64,000 bases of DNA from Dipetalonema caudispina (Eukaryota; Nematoda; Chromadorea; Rhabditida; Onchocercidae), in assembly GCA_013365325.1 (NCBI GenBank), contig JABVXV010000144.1:1-64000 (forward strand), in the 5' to 3' direction. Positions 25,252 to 38,800 of this stretch are shown here, in pieces. Numbering within the stretch: the stretch's first letter is position 1; each line of letters opens with the position of its first letter. The notes beneath the pieces were generated by a model that did no database searches, had not been told where the DNA came from, and saw only the letters and a list, made by a program, of their open reading frames with translations. Position numbers and translations under genes: made by a program.

Positions 25252-28200
25252 TTATAGCATCCTGAATCGTCGTCGTATTTTTCGTAATTTCAGCAAACGT
25301 CGACGTTTTTTGAATCCTTTACCCCATGCACCAATTACAAATGATTCAATTTCACAATGATTTTCTCCACGTAGGATACGAAAGGTACCATTTTCACCCC
25401 AATTAGAACCCCAAGAATTAGCAGCAATCCAATATTTTACTGGTATTCCAGTCGAATAATCTTCACCCCATCTAAAAATTTATTTTTTTTTTTTTTTTAA
25501 TTCGAAATTATTTCATTACACAAACATGAAGCATTCATTGTTAACTTTTTTTTTTTTTCTATTAATAAAGAATTAACAGCACTTAGAAAAACTTACAATG
25601 ATAAAGTTATCATTTTTTTTTTTCAATTGTTAACTAGAAGTAATTAGATTAAAATAGCTTAAATCTAATAATTTAAAAATTATTTAAAATCTGGTAAGAA
25701 TTTAAGAAAATGAAATCATCTTAATGATTTCATTTATTTTTGAGATAATTTTAGTTTTATCTTTGTCAATAATACATTTTTCATAATTTCATCGCTGAAA
25801 AGAAAAAAGAAAAAATAAAATTTCCCATCATTTTTTTCTTTTTTTTTTTTTTGATATTTCTTTTCGAGAAAAATTTAATATTAAAATGAAAAAAAATTTA
25901 CCCAAGAAGTCGTACTGAATGATATCCTTTGGCTTTTTCTTCAGTTGTTGGCAAATGCTTATAGACCCCACCACTGGAATATTTAAATATTACTTTACTT
26001 TATCATTAATAATTAATTCCTCCAATCATTTGATTCTACAACTGTGGAATCATTAATGATTAGTTTTTCTAATTATTTAATCTTTCAATTTATGGAATGA
26101 GCAAAAGAATGTTGCGAGTTTTCTAAAGATTTGTAATATTCTCTATGACACTTACAGTATCTCATCGGATATACCACAGATATTTGTAGTAGTAAGTGAA
26201 TCAAATAAGATAACTATTTTAAATACTCTTTAATTTTTAAATATCCAATTTTTCTCAGTAAAAGTTATCTTTTTTTCCGTTGGATCATTATTGACTGCAA
26301 AGTAAGAAGTTGAAATGAAAAATCAATAAATGATTGTATCTGTATCGTATCAGTGAAGTGATTTATGATTTTACCTATACATGAAGAAATCTCCATGAAC
26401 AAGGAATGTTGCTTGAACCGGACCATTTGTTAAAATTTCCGACATGATATCTTTCTCTCTGCTTGAAACCCTACAATTTGTAAATAACTGGTAAATTTTT
26501 GAAAAAATTAACTTTCAAAATTAATTTCTTCGAAATTTTCACGAAAAAAAAATCAAAATTTTTGCTTATTTTACCGATAGGATGGTGTGGTACGGTATAC
26601 ACGTGAATTAGGATGTCCACTTGGACATTCTCGTCCATTAGCATATTTGGATTTCTGCATTTGACATATTTCAGGTTTTCTTGTAATTCCGCTTATGTAT
26701 GGATAACATTCTTCACTCACCACTCTGTAATAATTATGAATTTTTTTTTTTCCATTCAAATTAGCTAATAAATAAAATTACAATTCTGGCAAAGGAATTA
26801 TTTCCGGTTAAGGAATATCGTAACGAACCCAAACTTTCGAATATACCACCAGGCTCGGTCTAGATAACCACCTTCGCAACCTTTTTGTCGATGTTGATTA
26901 CATGATAGAAATTGTTGTGCTGAAAGTGCAACATTTTGTCGTCCATCTGTTATTAGTGCTAAACGATCAGCTGATGTAGCTGCTGTTGATTGTGCCCATG
27001 AACTGGAAAATTGAGCGAATTTCAACATGAAAATTTGGCAAAAAAAAAAATAGTACTAAAATTATTTTAATTTAATCTTTTGGTTTAATTTTTTAAATTT
27101 AATTCCAGATGCTCAATTACATATCAATAATTCTTTCTAACAAAAGAGAAAACAAAAACAAAAGATGAAGTATGAGAAAATAATGATTTTAATATTATGA
27201 TACTTATATGATACCTAGCACAATCACCCTGATCCTGAATTGGATGTATGAAATCAGGCCATTTTTGACGTGAATCAAAACTTGTTGGTAATTCGCGTGG
27301 TTTAACAACCATTTCATTCATATTCTACAAAACAATCAACAAACTTTTAATCTTGAAATTTTTTTTTTTTTTTTTTTTAACAAACTTTTAAACAACTTTC
27401 TGATCGTTTCTTCCAAAAAATATTTTGGTGTAAAAAGGAGATGTAATAATTGAAAGCAATATTGGAAATGGAAATGAGAGAGAACATTAATGAAAAAAAA
27501 AAACAAATAATGATGCATTGAGTAGTACTCAAAAAGAGCAGTAAAATAATATTAACAAATGAAAAGAATGATAAAAAATTAAAATTACAATATGACAAAT
27601 ATATTATAAATAAAAATACCTGAACACTTCGTTCCGGAAAAAGTGTACCGAGACGATGACGGATTCCATCGTCTAATGTACGTCCCCAAAATTGTGAATA
27701 ATTTCTTGCTGTCCATCTGAAATCAAGCAAAGATATTCCTAAATTTCCTTAATTATAAGTTTGACGTTTCGTAAAATTTTTTCAATAAACTAAAACGATA
27801 ATTTGCATAATTAATAAGAGATTAATGAGATATCAACAAGCTATCTTTACTGGTTGATTAAATAATTTTAATTTTAAAATTCTATGATTAATTTACGATT
27901 TTTCCTTGTTATTAGTGATAAAATTCAAATGTATAAATGATCAATGACAAAAAAAGAATGACAATTCATTCAAATTCATTTATATTATTGAGGATGAGGT
28001 AATTTTTCGCTTTTTTTCTTTTTTTTTTTTTGGTGAAAGAGGAAATGAATTTTAACAAATTTAATTTTGACGAACATGATTTAAATGAAGAGCAAAAAGT
28101 TTAAAACTTTGGAAGTTTAATTATTTCTCTGAAATAGCATCATTGCTTATTTTTGCAACTTTTTAAAATAAATGTTTGAAAATGAGCAAAAAGTTTTTTT

Positions 28201-29192
28201 TTTTCTCTCTCTTTGATGAATTTATTGTATTTTATATGATTTAATGCTAAATGAATTATTTTTGAAGACCATTGCAAAAAGCTTTTTGTGCAACATTAAT
28301 AGGCAAAGTTTATTCATTTCAAAATAATTACCTTCTTTCTTCCTGACAAAATTAAAGTATTTCAAATTAAATATATATCTAAATTTAAATATCTCGAAAA
28401 TATTTTCCTTTATGCTTTTCAAATAAGAAAAAATTAATTTCATTTCTGGGAATTTTCACAAATATTTTATTACATCGTATTGTAGAATTTTGCAATATTA
28501 CAAAATTCTTTAAACTAACTTAAGGAAAAATATTTAAAAATAAATATATGTAGCATATAATTTTATCAGTAATTTTCAAGCCAAAAGTTGAATAAAAAAA
28601 GATTGGGAATAATTCAAAGATTTAATTCATATTTTAATATATGCTCGAATTTATAAATAGTTTGTTTAAGAAATATTTTTAATAATAATAATAAAAAATC
28701 AGTTCATGTAAATTATTATATTAGTTAAACTTTTGACCAACTACAATTAGCTAAAAACAAAAAAAAGAAAATCTATAATAATCTTACATTGCATAATGTA
28801 ATCATGGCGTAACAAAAAAAAAAAAATTTTTCAAACGATACAATAGAAACTAAACTAACTTCTCTATTTTAAATTTTCAACAAATAAATGACTAACGTGT
28901 ATCTTCCACTTTGAATTTTTGACAATAAATCTTCTTGAATCAAACATGGTGTATCATCACATTTCCATTGCTTTTCAATGCATGTACTGTAAAATTTTAG
29001 CATTCATTTCAATTTATTTATTTTTAAAACAGTGATTGATTATGATAAGATTAGAAATGTTTATATTAAATAAGATTAAGATACGATAGTTTAAATGTGA
29101 AATGTCATGTTTTAATTGATTCTAAAAATGATCATATATCAATATCATTTTATATTATTATCCATCATTGCATTACAATGACAATGATGATA

Positions 29193-29235
<43 letters not shown>

Positions 29236-30890
29236 CGATGATGATGATGATGATATGATAAACAAACTCTTCATTGTATGTTAAATCAATAAAAGAAATT
29301 TTACAAATCTTAATAAGATTAAATTTTCTATAATTTGTATTTAAAATCGATCTTATCGATTTAAACCATTTCAACTATGAGATCATATTTTTTATAATTT
29401 ATAATTAGAAACTGATCAAGTTAATTGAAATAATTTCAACTACTCGTTTTTCTAATCCTATTGCATGTGATATATAATGCAAACAAAAATTTAATGAAAT
29501 AGATCAAATAAAAGAGTGGAAGAGAACGATTTGTATTTTTTTTTTTTTCGAAACATTTTTTGAATTGTTAATTAGAATCAACAACGAAGAAAACTTCAAT
29601 AAATAATTCGACAATATTCAAAACTTCTAATGTTGTCTGAAAGTCCGAAAAATTACTTATTTTTGTTTATTGATCCACAAATATTAAAAAAATTAGTGTG
29701 GGAATGAGTAAATAATTGGCAATAGGATCGGAATAATTCGACTAAATTTATCCATTTCAGCTAAACTTTTTAATTGGGTAGATATTTTTCTTTTTAGTTG
29801 TTTTGCTTATCGTTGCAAGTAAATTTTCCTTGGATCATATTGAAATACGAAATGAAATGAAATGTAAAATTAGGTTTGCTTAGCTTTCAGACGTTACTGA
29901 TAGTGAATTACCGGAATTATAAAATTATCAATTCGTACTAATGCTAACAACAGTTTTACTTGAAACTGTTAAGTTCAATTTTAAGGAAGTATTTCTGCAA
30001 ATCTCAGCACAATATGAAATTGCAGCAATTAAATAGGTCCAACAAAAGTTTTTGAAAAATATTAAACCAAATACTAGAATAATAGAAAATTAATTTTTGA
30101 ATAAATAAATGAAAGTAATGAAAGGTCCATCATATTTAAATACAACAAATAATGCACCGTATCAGTATCAATAAGTAATTCAAATAAATATTTCAAATGA
30201 AAACAAAACAGTGAAATTTAATTCGAAAATATTGGAAATGAAAAAGGAAATTCGATCAAAATATCAATGATAAGAAAAAATAAATAAAAATAAAAAAAAA
30301 AGAAAAGAAGAAAGAAAATGTGCATTATCTATTCAGTCATTATCCCTTTGACCTCTACCTAATTGACCATTGAACAGTGTTGTTGAAAAAGTGTGCCACA
30401 ATTTCAAATTTTCAAAAGTTCATTAATCCCTTTCGTATTATTTTCTATGGAAATCAAATTTAAGAGTTAAAACGAACAAGAAAAAAAAAAAACATGAAGG
30501 ATTGTTCAAAGAAAAACTTTGAAATGTGGACAAAGTTTTTCTTTTTTTCCTTCCATCTTTTCCCAATAGCACTTCTAATTGATAATTAATTGATATGTTT
30601 GAAAAAAAAAAAAAAAAAAAAAAATACACAGACATAAATTTTCTTTTAAGTGTTCAAAAAGCAATCGTCTGAAATGTCAAATGTCGCACTCTCTCATTCA
30701 TCGATTATTTGATGAATAAATATTAAATATATAAATAAATATATGTATATATTAGGACGAAATTGTGTAATTTCTCAAATTATTAAAGGAATTTATGAAC
30801 TAATTACACTGTTGTCCTAATTAATTTATCCTATCTTTCGTAACATTTTAAACAGCAATCACTAATTAGCATGTGTTGTGTGTGTGTATG

Positions 30891-30937
<47 letters not shown>

Positions 30938-33009
30938 AAGAAAGAGAGAAAAGCTCGGAAAATTTTTTGATAAATTTTATGTGGATAAATTTTTGATAAA
31001 ATGATTTAAATAATACATAAAAATATCATAAAATGTTGTTTCTATAAATATAAATGAATTTATTTTCAGGTTAGGATGAATTTTTAGATAATGATAGTAA
31101 GTAAATTTGATGAAATTGCTTAATAATTTTTAAAATTATTAAAAAATATCACAGTATGGAAAAAATATTATTTATATTGTTTAATTGTTTGAAATAATAA
31201 TTAATACATTTCGTAAGAAAAAGAATGAAAAGAAGAAAAATTTTTTCTCAATTTGACAATTACTTAAAATGCTATGTGAAAATATTTATAATTAATTCCT
31301 TCTTCTTTTTTTTAATGTGTCCGAAATATTTCAATGTTATATTTTGTTGTTAATTGATATTGTGATGATTTGTTGAAATTTACAAATAGCAAAATGAATC
31401 ATTGATGGTTTAAATTGTTTCAAAATTGAATTGAAGCTAATTTAAAAAGTGTTCTGAATAAAAAAAAATTAATTCTCTTAGCTCAATGAATTAGACTTAA
31501 ATGAATTATAGTAATTTGATCCCAATTTTTCAGTCTAATTTTTAATAATTGAATTTACATCTGATGATAATATCAAATAGTTCTAAACGAAATTAGGAAA
31601 TTGTCATGCTTTTTTTTTTTTTTATTTTTCCTTATTTCTTGCATATTTACCATATTCAACTAATTTTTTATTTAATTCTTTATATTTAATCATATTTAAT
31701 TTTTTGTCCTAGTGACAAAATATTTCAAAATCTTAAATGCAAATAATGATTTATTTTAAAATAAAGTTACTTAAATTCCGTAATTCTAAGCCATTTTAAT
31801 AAGTTAAATAATTGAAATTCAACAAGAAACTAACGTTTCTTTAACAAGGCAAGACACGTTTATTTTAATTTGAATTTCACTGTTGACATTTTAATTTTCT
31901 TTATTTCACTTCATTTATTCCCATCAATTCTCATTAATAAATGTTTTTATTTCTGTTTTTTTTTTACCTACTCAAACATTCTCATCAAGTTTTTTCATTT
32001 CTTTAAATCGATAAAATTTTCTTTTTCATCATTTATGTAAAAAGTTTAATTTTAAAACGAAAAAATGAACCATTTGTTGCAATTTTTGATGATTGTATCT
32101 TCTTCTGAATATTTTATTCCATTATGGATGCAATCTGAATACTATAAAATTAACAGTATTTCATATTCATTAATTTATCAATGGTCATATCAAATAACCA
32201 TCATCATATATTCTAAATTAAAAATCTGAATACTCATACTTAATAACTAAGTAATTATTTCAGTGTTTTAAAAAGAAAATTGCACCATTAATTCTTGATT
32301 GCTATTATAAATAAAAAAAAAAGTGAACAACAAATGAAAAATTAAAAATATACTAAACAATCGGATTTAATTCTCGAAATTTAATAAAGCAATTAAATGA
32401 AAATAATGATTTCAAGAATTTTATGACAAAGATAATATGAATCCTTTTGATTTGATTATAATGATAATAATTTATTAATACAATATGTTATATGTTCGTA
32501 AACTGATAATCTGATTGTCATACAATCGTTTCAATTTAACTATCTCTATAAAATTTATGGTATTGAAAAAAGTTTTTTAAATTAAAAATCAAATTAATCA
32601 GAGATTTTTTAATTAAAAAAAAAAAAAAAAAAAAAAAAACATAACTTACAGATTTAATTAATAGTGTAATATGAGTGCATGAATTTATATAAGAAATGCA
32701 GTATGATTGCAAAAATTAATTTTTGCGTTACACTTATCAAATTACCTGACCTCGAACTTCTATTGTTGGAACATATCGGCAAGTTTCTTTGAAATCTGGA
32801 CAACAATCATTGCCATATTCACCACGATCACAAAACATATCACAATAGCAAAGATGATTTCCTAGGATTGACATCGTACATTGATCATCACGATTTGGAC
32901 AGCATGTTGGTGATCGTTTTGCACAATAACTTCCCGGGATATCATTAAAACCAATACTGATAACATTTCGTAACCATAGTAGGAAAAATATCACAAATTC
33001 CTTTATCAT
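25252..33009 (-). CDS. TINAG-like secreted cathepsin-fold pseudo-protease with somatomedin B domain
   Basis: Exons: 33009-32746, [gap], 28986-28897, 27716-27620, 27324-27215, 27002-26829, 26724-26575, 26470-26375, 25973-25902 and 25471-25252. The first encodes a signal peptide ([17 protein letters not shown]) and a Cys-rich somatomedin B domain (CCPNRDDQC...LCYCDMFC...DCCPDF). The others give the tubulointerstitial nephritis antigen hallmarks: [15 protein letters not shown], a papain-fold domain and a basic C-terminus. At the active site QDQGDCASSWAQ has Ser where papain has the nucleophilic Cys. The oxyanion-hole Gln, the His ([11 protein letters not shown]) and the Asn (ANSWGSNWG) remain, as in TINAG and TINAGL1, so it should bind but not cleave. 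Family members are extracellular-matrix proteins. The C-terminus is unusually basic ([18 protein letters not shown]). Exon 1 ends in phase 0 but the next exon needs two carried-in bases, so at least one exon, expected to cover the Cys-rich linker, is missing between 28987 and 32745. Confidence 0.88.
29178..29255. repeat. (GAT)n microsatellite
   Basis: GAT triplets with AAT and GAC variants, in the TINAG-like intron. The overlapping poly-Ile frame is an artefact. Confidence 0.95.
30867..30950. repeat. (TG)n and (GA)n compound microsatellite
   Basis: A short TG tract is followed by a long uninterrupted GA tract and then GAAA repeats, in the TINAG-like intron. Confidence 0.95.
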
Positions 33010-33239
33010 TCTATTTGTGATATGAAGTGAAAAATAGTTGATCGATGAAAATTTATATTTATTATAAAGGAATAATGAAATTTTATCCAAACGAATCGTA
33101 AATTGTTCCTGATGATATTGAATGATGATAGAGAAATTTGATGATGATAATGATGATGTTGATAATGATGATGTTGGCGAAGAAAAGAATCACACTACCA
33201 ACAACGCCAAATAAATCTTCTCTCTTTAATTTTTCTTCC

Positions 33240-33272
<33 letters not shown>

Positions 33273-33333
33273 ACAAACGTGTTTCCTGTAGTTTTCCTTC
33301 TTTTCTATTTCTTTCTCCTTTTTTGTCGTTTCT

Positions 33334-33492
33334 TCAAATGATTGACGTAAGATCGATTCTCATCAACGGAATTTCTTCACTTTCTCGTTTACTCCATCGA
33401 TGGATTAATGGCATAAAGACGATGAAATTGGCGTCTTTGTTTGAAATTTTGACACCTAAAAATTGAACATAATCTGAATCATTTGTGTATAT
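33334..33492 (-). pseudogene. Isolated serpin-like exon or relic
   Basis: After a good acceptor (AAATTTCAG) a 52-codon frame runs from 33492 to a TGA at 33334. It contains YTNDSDYVQFLGVKISNKDA followed by NFIVFMPLIHRW. This resembles the serpin core where a hydrophobic strand follows 'nk.a.fviFlP'. A donor-like GTAAAC at 33392 would cut the exon after about 33 codons. The downstream reactive-centre loop and C-terminal strands are absent, and the TINAG-like gene starts only 325 bases further on the same strand, leaving no room for the rest. No upstream serpin exon was found to the right. It is best read as the remnant of a serpin gene, with lower confidence as an exon of an unrecognised gene. 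Confidence 0.4.
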
Positions 33493-36400
33493 CTGAAATT
33501 TTATTATATTGAAGAATAATACATAAACAAATATTTTTTTAGGAAACGCTTAATTCATTATTAATTTCCTTATCCAAACTTATATATAATTTAATTTTTT
33601 TTTTCTTTTCATATAAGTTGAAGAATATTTTATAAAATTCTTTCATATAACTCTTAATTTTTGATGTTTTTTTTTTTTCATTCTTTATTTGCATTTTTTT
33701 TTCTAAAAATTATTACAAATTTTTATCAGTGATCTTTTGTTTTTTCCTTTGCATACATATATTTTCTCTTTTTACAAATACGGGTAAATAATTTACAGGT
33801 AAATTAAGAATGCATATTGTAAGAGGATAAGATATGATAGGATGAGTAGGATAGTTTGATCATACAACACCAATTAATTGAAAATAATCTATTTAAGCAT
33901 GATAAGATCGAACGGAGGACAAAATATTTAGCTTACGAATTTAGGAAAAATGATGAAAATTCGAAATATAAAATTTGAAATGCTACATTACTGTGATTGA
34001 TTTTTGATAAAGAAAAATGAACTATTTTACATTTCTATCAAATAATAATAAATAAAACTTCTTAACATTGTGTAATATTTCTGATTATGGCATTGTTTAG
34101 ATAACAAAGTTATCATATTTTACCAATTATGTTACTAATTATCTGATATAAATTTATCACTAACAAGAATTTATCAATGATAAGATTATGTCTTGTAAAA
34201 TTTAAGGAAGAAAATGATTCTATTCAACAAGAAGTATCAAAAGATTGCAAAAAAAAAAAAAAAAAAAAAAAAAAATAATGATAAGTTCGATATTTACCCG
34301 ATATTTTAAATGCATATTCATATTTTAAAGATGGTACAAATAATTTAACATTAAAATGATAAAATCAAACAAAGCAATATACATTATTGTTTTGATAGCA
34401 TTAATCATTTCTAATTTAATCGATATCTTTAACCTATGAAAAATATATATTTAAATTATCATATCAATTATTAATTTTATGTATAATTAATGTAATAAGT
34501 GAATGTTTCCAGGAAGTTAAACATACATCATTTGTAAAATCTTTAATAAAAGTGTTAGAAAAAAGAAATTATTTTATTAAATTTTACAATGATCATAAAA
34601 TTATTTGTTTATTTATCCTAAAATTCAATTTCCTATAAGTCAACAGGACGATATTTATGCTAAAGTTATTATACTATTCCGTTTAATCTATTCGATGCTT
34701 CCGAAATGATATTCAATTCAATTTTGCCAAAAAAAAAAAAAAAAAAATACGATGAAATTTGAGGGAAGAAAGTAAAAGTATGCAAGTGCCGTAAGAAACG
34801 GAAAGAATGACTAACTTTTTCCGCTTACGATTATAATCGGAAAAATTCCGAAAATATCATTTATATTATTTGTTATAAAAGAATTTCGTAAAAATTTGCT
34901 ATGCTGTAAATGATTTGAAAATAAATTAATCATTTCTTCCATCGTTTATTTTGTCGAAAGTATTTGATGACTTCCTTTAATTTCTTCTTCTTTTTTTTTT
35001 TTTCTTTTTTTTTTTTTATTTTGAAAAAGATGAAAAAATAAATAAATAAATTATTTCCTCTAATGCTTGTTTTCCATTAAATGTTTGAAATAACAAATTT
35101 TATTTCAACATGAAGTGATCGTTTTCTCTTTTTTTTCTCAGAATAAAAAATGTAAGAAATATTTAATGTAATGTAAGGCAATGTCAATAATTTTTTTTTT
35201 TCCTTTTTATTTCAAATTATATTCATTCTAAAAAAAATTTAAAGAAGTGGAAAAAAATTTAAGTATGATTTTTTTCTCTTTCTATTTCTTGGATTTATTT
35301 CGTAATTCACAATGAACTTTGTTTAACGAAATAACTGTTGTTGTAACAAGAGAAGTAAAATGAATTTTTAAAAAAAAAAAAAAAAAAACCTAAAATGGTT
35401 GATTGAAAAGAAAATGAAAAGTATTTGAGAAATAATTTCAAATGTTAGTGCTATTGCTAATAAATTCTTGTTTTAGAATGAATGATAAGTGTTAAGGTTG
35501 CTGTTAATAGTACCTAAAAATAAATCATACCGAAAAACTATACTGTCAACTTTTTTTTTTTAAAAAAAAAAAATAATTTTTTGTTTCGTTTTTTTGTTTT
35601 TTTTTTTTGTTGGTGCAATTTGGTGACAAATTACAAGCTGAATATTTGATGGCAGTATGAAAGATGTAATAGATGGGAATCATTAAAATGAGTGGTAAGT
35701 AATTCCTTTCAACATTGTTAAATATTTTAAAAATTTTGACACAAATTAAAATGTGCCCTTTAGCAAAAGCAAAATTTTGTTAATTTATTTAAATTTACGT
35801 GTAATAAGTTGATTTGAATTTAATTTATTTATAATAATTTAAAAAATGATAATACAACTGACGAAAAGTATTTGGAATCGTTTTTGGTTTGTGAACAAAC
35901 ATATCGTAAAATACTAAGATCACTGTATAGCCCCCATATAATTGGTATTAATTTATCAATGAAATAATTATTTATCAAGTATTAATTAACATTTAACTAT
36001 ATTTAAGTTCAGGAAAAATAATTTTCTCTTTTTTATCATATTTCTTGAGAAATATTTGCTTTTAAAATACACTTAAATTAGAAAAATGATACCCTAAATT
36101 CCTTTTTGATTGTATTAATTTTTACAAATTCATATTCAATATATTAATAATTTTGGAAAATTAAGGAAATTTTCATAATTATGCCTAACATATTAATTTC
36201 TTTATTTTTCAAATTGACCAATTTAATAATAGAAATTTCCATTTTATATTTAATTCCAAAATGTACAAAATTTAACAGAACTGATGGTCCCATCTTAAGC
36301 AAATTTTAACCTACGGAATAAATCCTCTAATATCAAAGAATTTGAATCAAACAAATAATTCGATGTCCATAAATCAATATTTAAAATTGTGACAACGATG

Positions 36401-37210
36401 CATTACACCAAAATTATTTTCGCTTCGCTGGATATTTCGGAGAAATCTTTATGCAAATGTATTATCATTTTGTGATGATGAATGCTAAACATTAAAAAGG
36501 CGGAAAAAAAAAAAAAAAAAAACAAAATTAAATTGTTTGGAACAATTGCTTATACTTTAAAATAAATTATTGGTTCATGATTGTGTGACTTTCTCATGTA
36601 ATAAATTACGGTGATTTTAGAAATGGGATGAATGCCCTTTTTTGCGGCATTTTATTTGAAGTATTTTTTTTTTCAATAAATCAAACATTTTAAGAGGAAT
36701 GGTATACAAAAATCAATAAGAGACAAAAAAAAAAAAAAGTCAGACAAAATTTAGGCTTGTAAAAAGACAAAATAGCATGGCCTATTTTTACCATCAATTT
36801 TTCTTCCTTAACCAAATTAATTACAGCAACTGTTCCGCTTCCAAATAATAGTTCGTTTTTCTTTTTTTTTTTTTGAATATGTTTTAAATGTATGAAATAG
36901 CATAATTGAAGTATTTGTAACATTAGTTGAATCATCCATTAATGCTTAAAGGTCGATTTGTTCGTTCATTAAAATATTTCTGTAACATTTTTAACTAACA
37001 TTACCATTTCAATTTTTTCTTTTTTCTTCTTTTTTGAAAATTTCAATAGGAAGCTTTTATTAGAATTTATGTAATGATTTATCATAATAATTCATTTAAC
37101 AAATAAGGAATGAACTTTAAAAGATTTGAAATATTTTAGAGTAAAAATGATGTGAATTGTTAACACTTAATGATATGGCTTAACTTTATGTTTTCTTTAA
37201 CAATTTTAAA

Positions 37211-37640
37211 GTAAATTTTGAAAAAAATTCCTTTAATTATGGAAATAATTTTGAATTTTGGAAAATTTTAGCCTGAAATAATGCACTATATGATATTTAT
37301 AATGAAGGCAAAATATATATATATATATCAATATGATATTTAAATGAATTTTTAAAAACAAGGAATAAAAAAAAACCGAGCCATTACCAATTAATAAATT
37401 TGTAATTTATAATGTAATGTGGTGAAATAAATTCACTTTATAATTTCTAGCGAGAGAAAGAAAATTCCGAATAAATTTGAGAGAATTGGAATATTTTATC
37501 GGAATTAAATTCTTTAGAATTTATTTTGATGTTAACTAACAAACTTTGATGGCGGACGACGTTGACAGTATTTATTTCTATTTATTGTTTTATTTTCAAA
37601 TGCGATATATTCGATAAATAAATGAAAATAAAATTATTTT
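37211..37640. repeat. Segmental duplication, copy A (diverged)
   Basis: Collinear with 38801-39245 at offsets of about 1590-1618 bases. The clearest shared blocks are CAATTAATAAATTTGTAATT (37388 and 39006) and CTATTTATTGTTTTATTTT (37578 and 39193). Many substitutions and small indels separate the copies. Confidence 0.75.
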
Positions 37641-37991
37641 AGTAAAAAGATAGCATATGAGATGATGCAAATCAAAAATAAATTGATATCAATTGATAAT
37701 TTCATTTTTGATGAAAATTCCAAATGATAATACATTCCTCCGATCAACGTTCAATCATTTATTTGATATCAAAGCCTATTATTTTTTTTTTGAAATTTTT
37801 TTCGAACGTAAATGATTGCGGATGAAGTTAATTAATTAGTAACAGATTTAGTAATGAATACTAACTTCTACTAAAGTTCTAGCGATAAAAAATGTAGTAT
37901 AATTTTTTAACAATTGAAATAAAATGTTAAATTTTTTGTCACAAATCTATTTTGATCATTTTATTATAGAGCAATTTTTTATCCAATATCT

Positions 37992-38051
37992 TGTCATATT
38001 GGTTCATTAATTATCATGTTGATTCATTCATTGTCACATTCGTTCATTAAT
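37992..38051. repeat. 20-bp tandem repeat, three imperfect copies
   Basis: Three successive copies of a unit like TGTCATATTGGTTCATTAAT, with two to four differences between copies. Confidence 0.75.
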
Positions 38052-38800
38052 TAGCAAAAAATTTACGACAAATAACAAATGAAATGTTTATAAAATAGAA
38101 AGCATTTGAAACGAAAACCCGTAATATTTCAATTTCTAGCTTTAAATTACTTCAACAATAAAATTATACGTTACAATTAATAAAATGATATTTGTTAAAT
38201 AAGAGAGAAACAGTAAGCAAAATTTGCCTTGCAAGGAAGTTGTTTATTTTATTAATTACAAGTATAGCTAATTAAATAGTAAATGCAATGTGGTAATTAA
38301 GAAGTAAGCAAGAAGTTGAACTAGCAATTTCATAGATGATTAAATTATTTAACTATTTTAATTCACAGAAATCTCCCGATAATCATTTATCCTATATAAT
38401 TAAAATAGTTGTCATTGAGGTTGATTATTTTAAAAAGAAAAAGAAAACACTAAAATTCCTATTTGTTAAGCATTAATGTGTTAAATAATTTAAAAAGCAA
38501 ACAATGATCTCAATTAAATCATCAAACAATTCAATCATTAAAAGGAAGAGTGAAAAAAAAAAGAGTAAGACAATCTTTTTGTGCATAATTTTGATTTTAA
38601 TTAAATTTTTTAAATATATACAATTTAATAATCAATGAATGCTTCATTTAAAACAAAATATAATAATATCGGAATTGTAGTACTTTTTAGAAATTAATGA
38701 AATGTGCAAAATTAATGAATTTTTTCGAATATTATCTTTTCAAACTTTTTGTATCCATTCTTTCAGCCATTCTTTCTACTGATTGTATGTGAATATCTTT

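Larger units (their letters stand above)
28987..32745. other. Long TINAG-like intron(s), expected to hide at least one exon
   Basis: Contains a GAT microsatellite (29178-29255), a TG/GA microsatellite (30867-30950) and many poly-A/poly-T runs. The phase mismatch between flanking exons requires a coding exon whose length leaves two bases over, but no Cys-rich minus-strand frame with good splice sites was found. Confidence 0.5.

Noticed and set aside
36400..36480. Minus-strand frame MIIHLHKDFSEISSEAKIIL followed by a donor-like GTGTAA, considered as an upstream serpin exon
   Set aside because: It lacks the serpin N-terminal helix pattern, is short and has no acceptor or partner exon.
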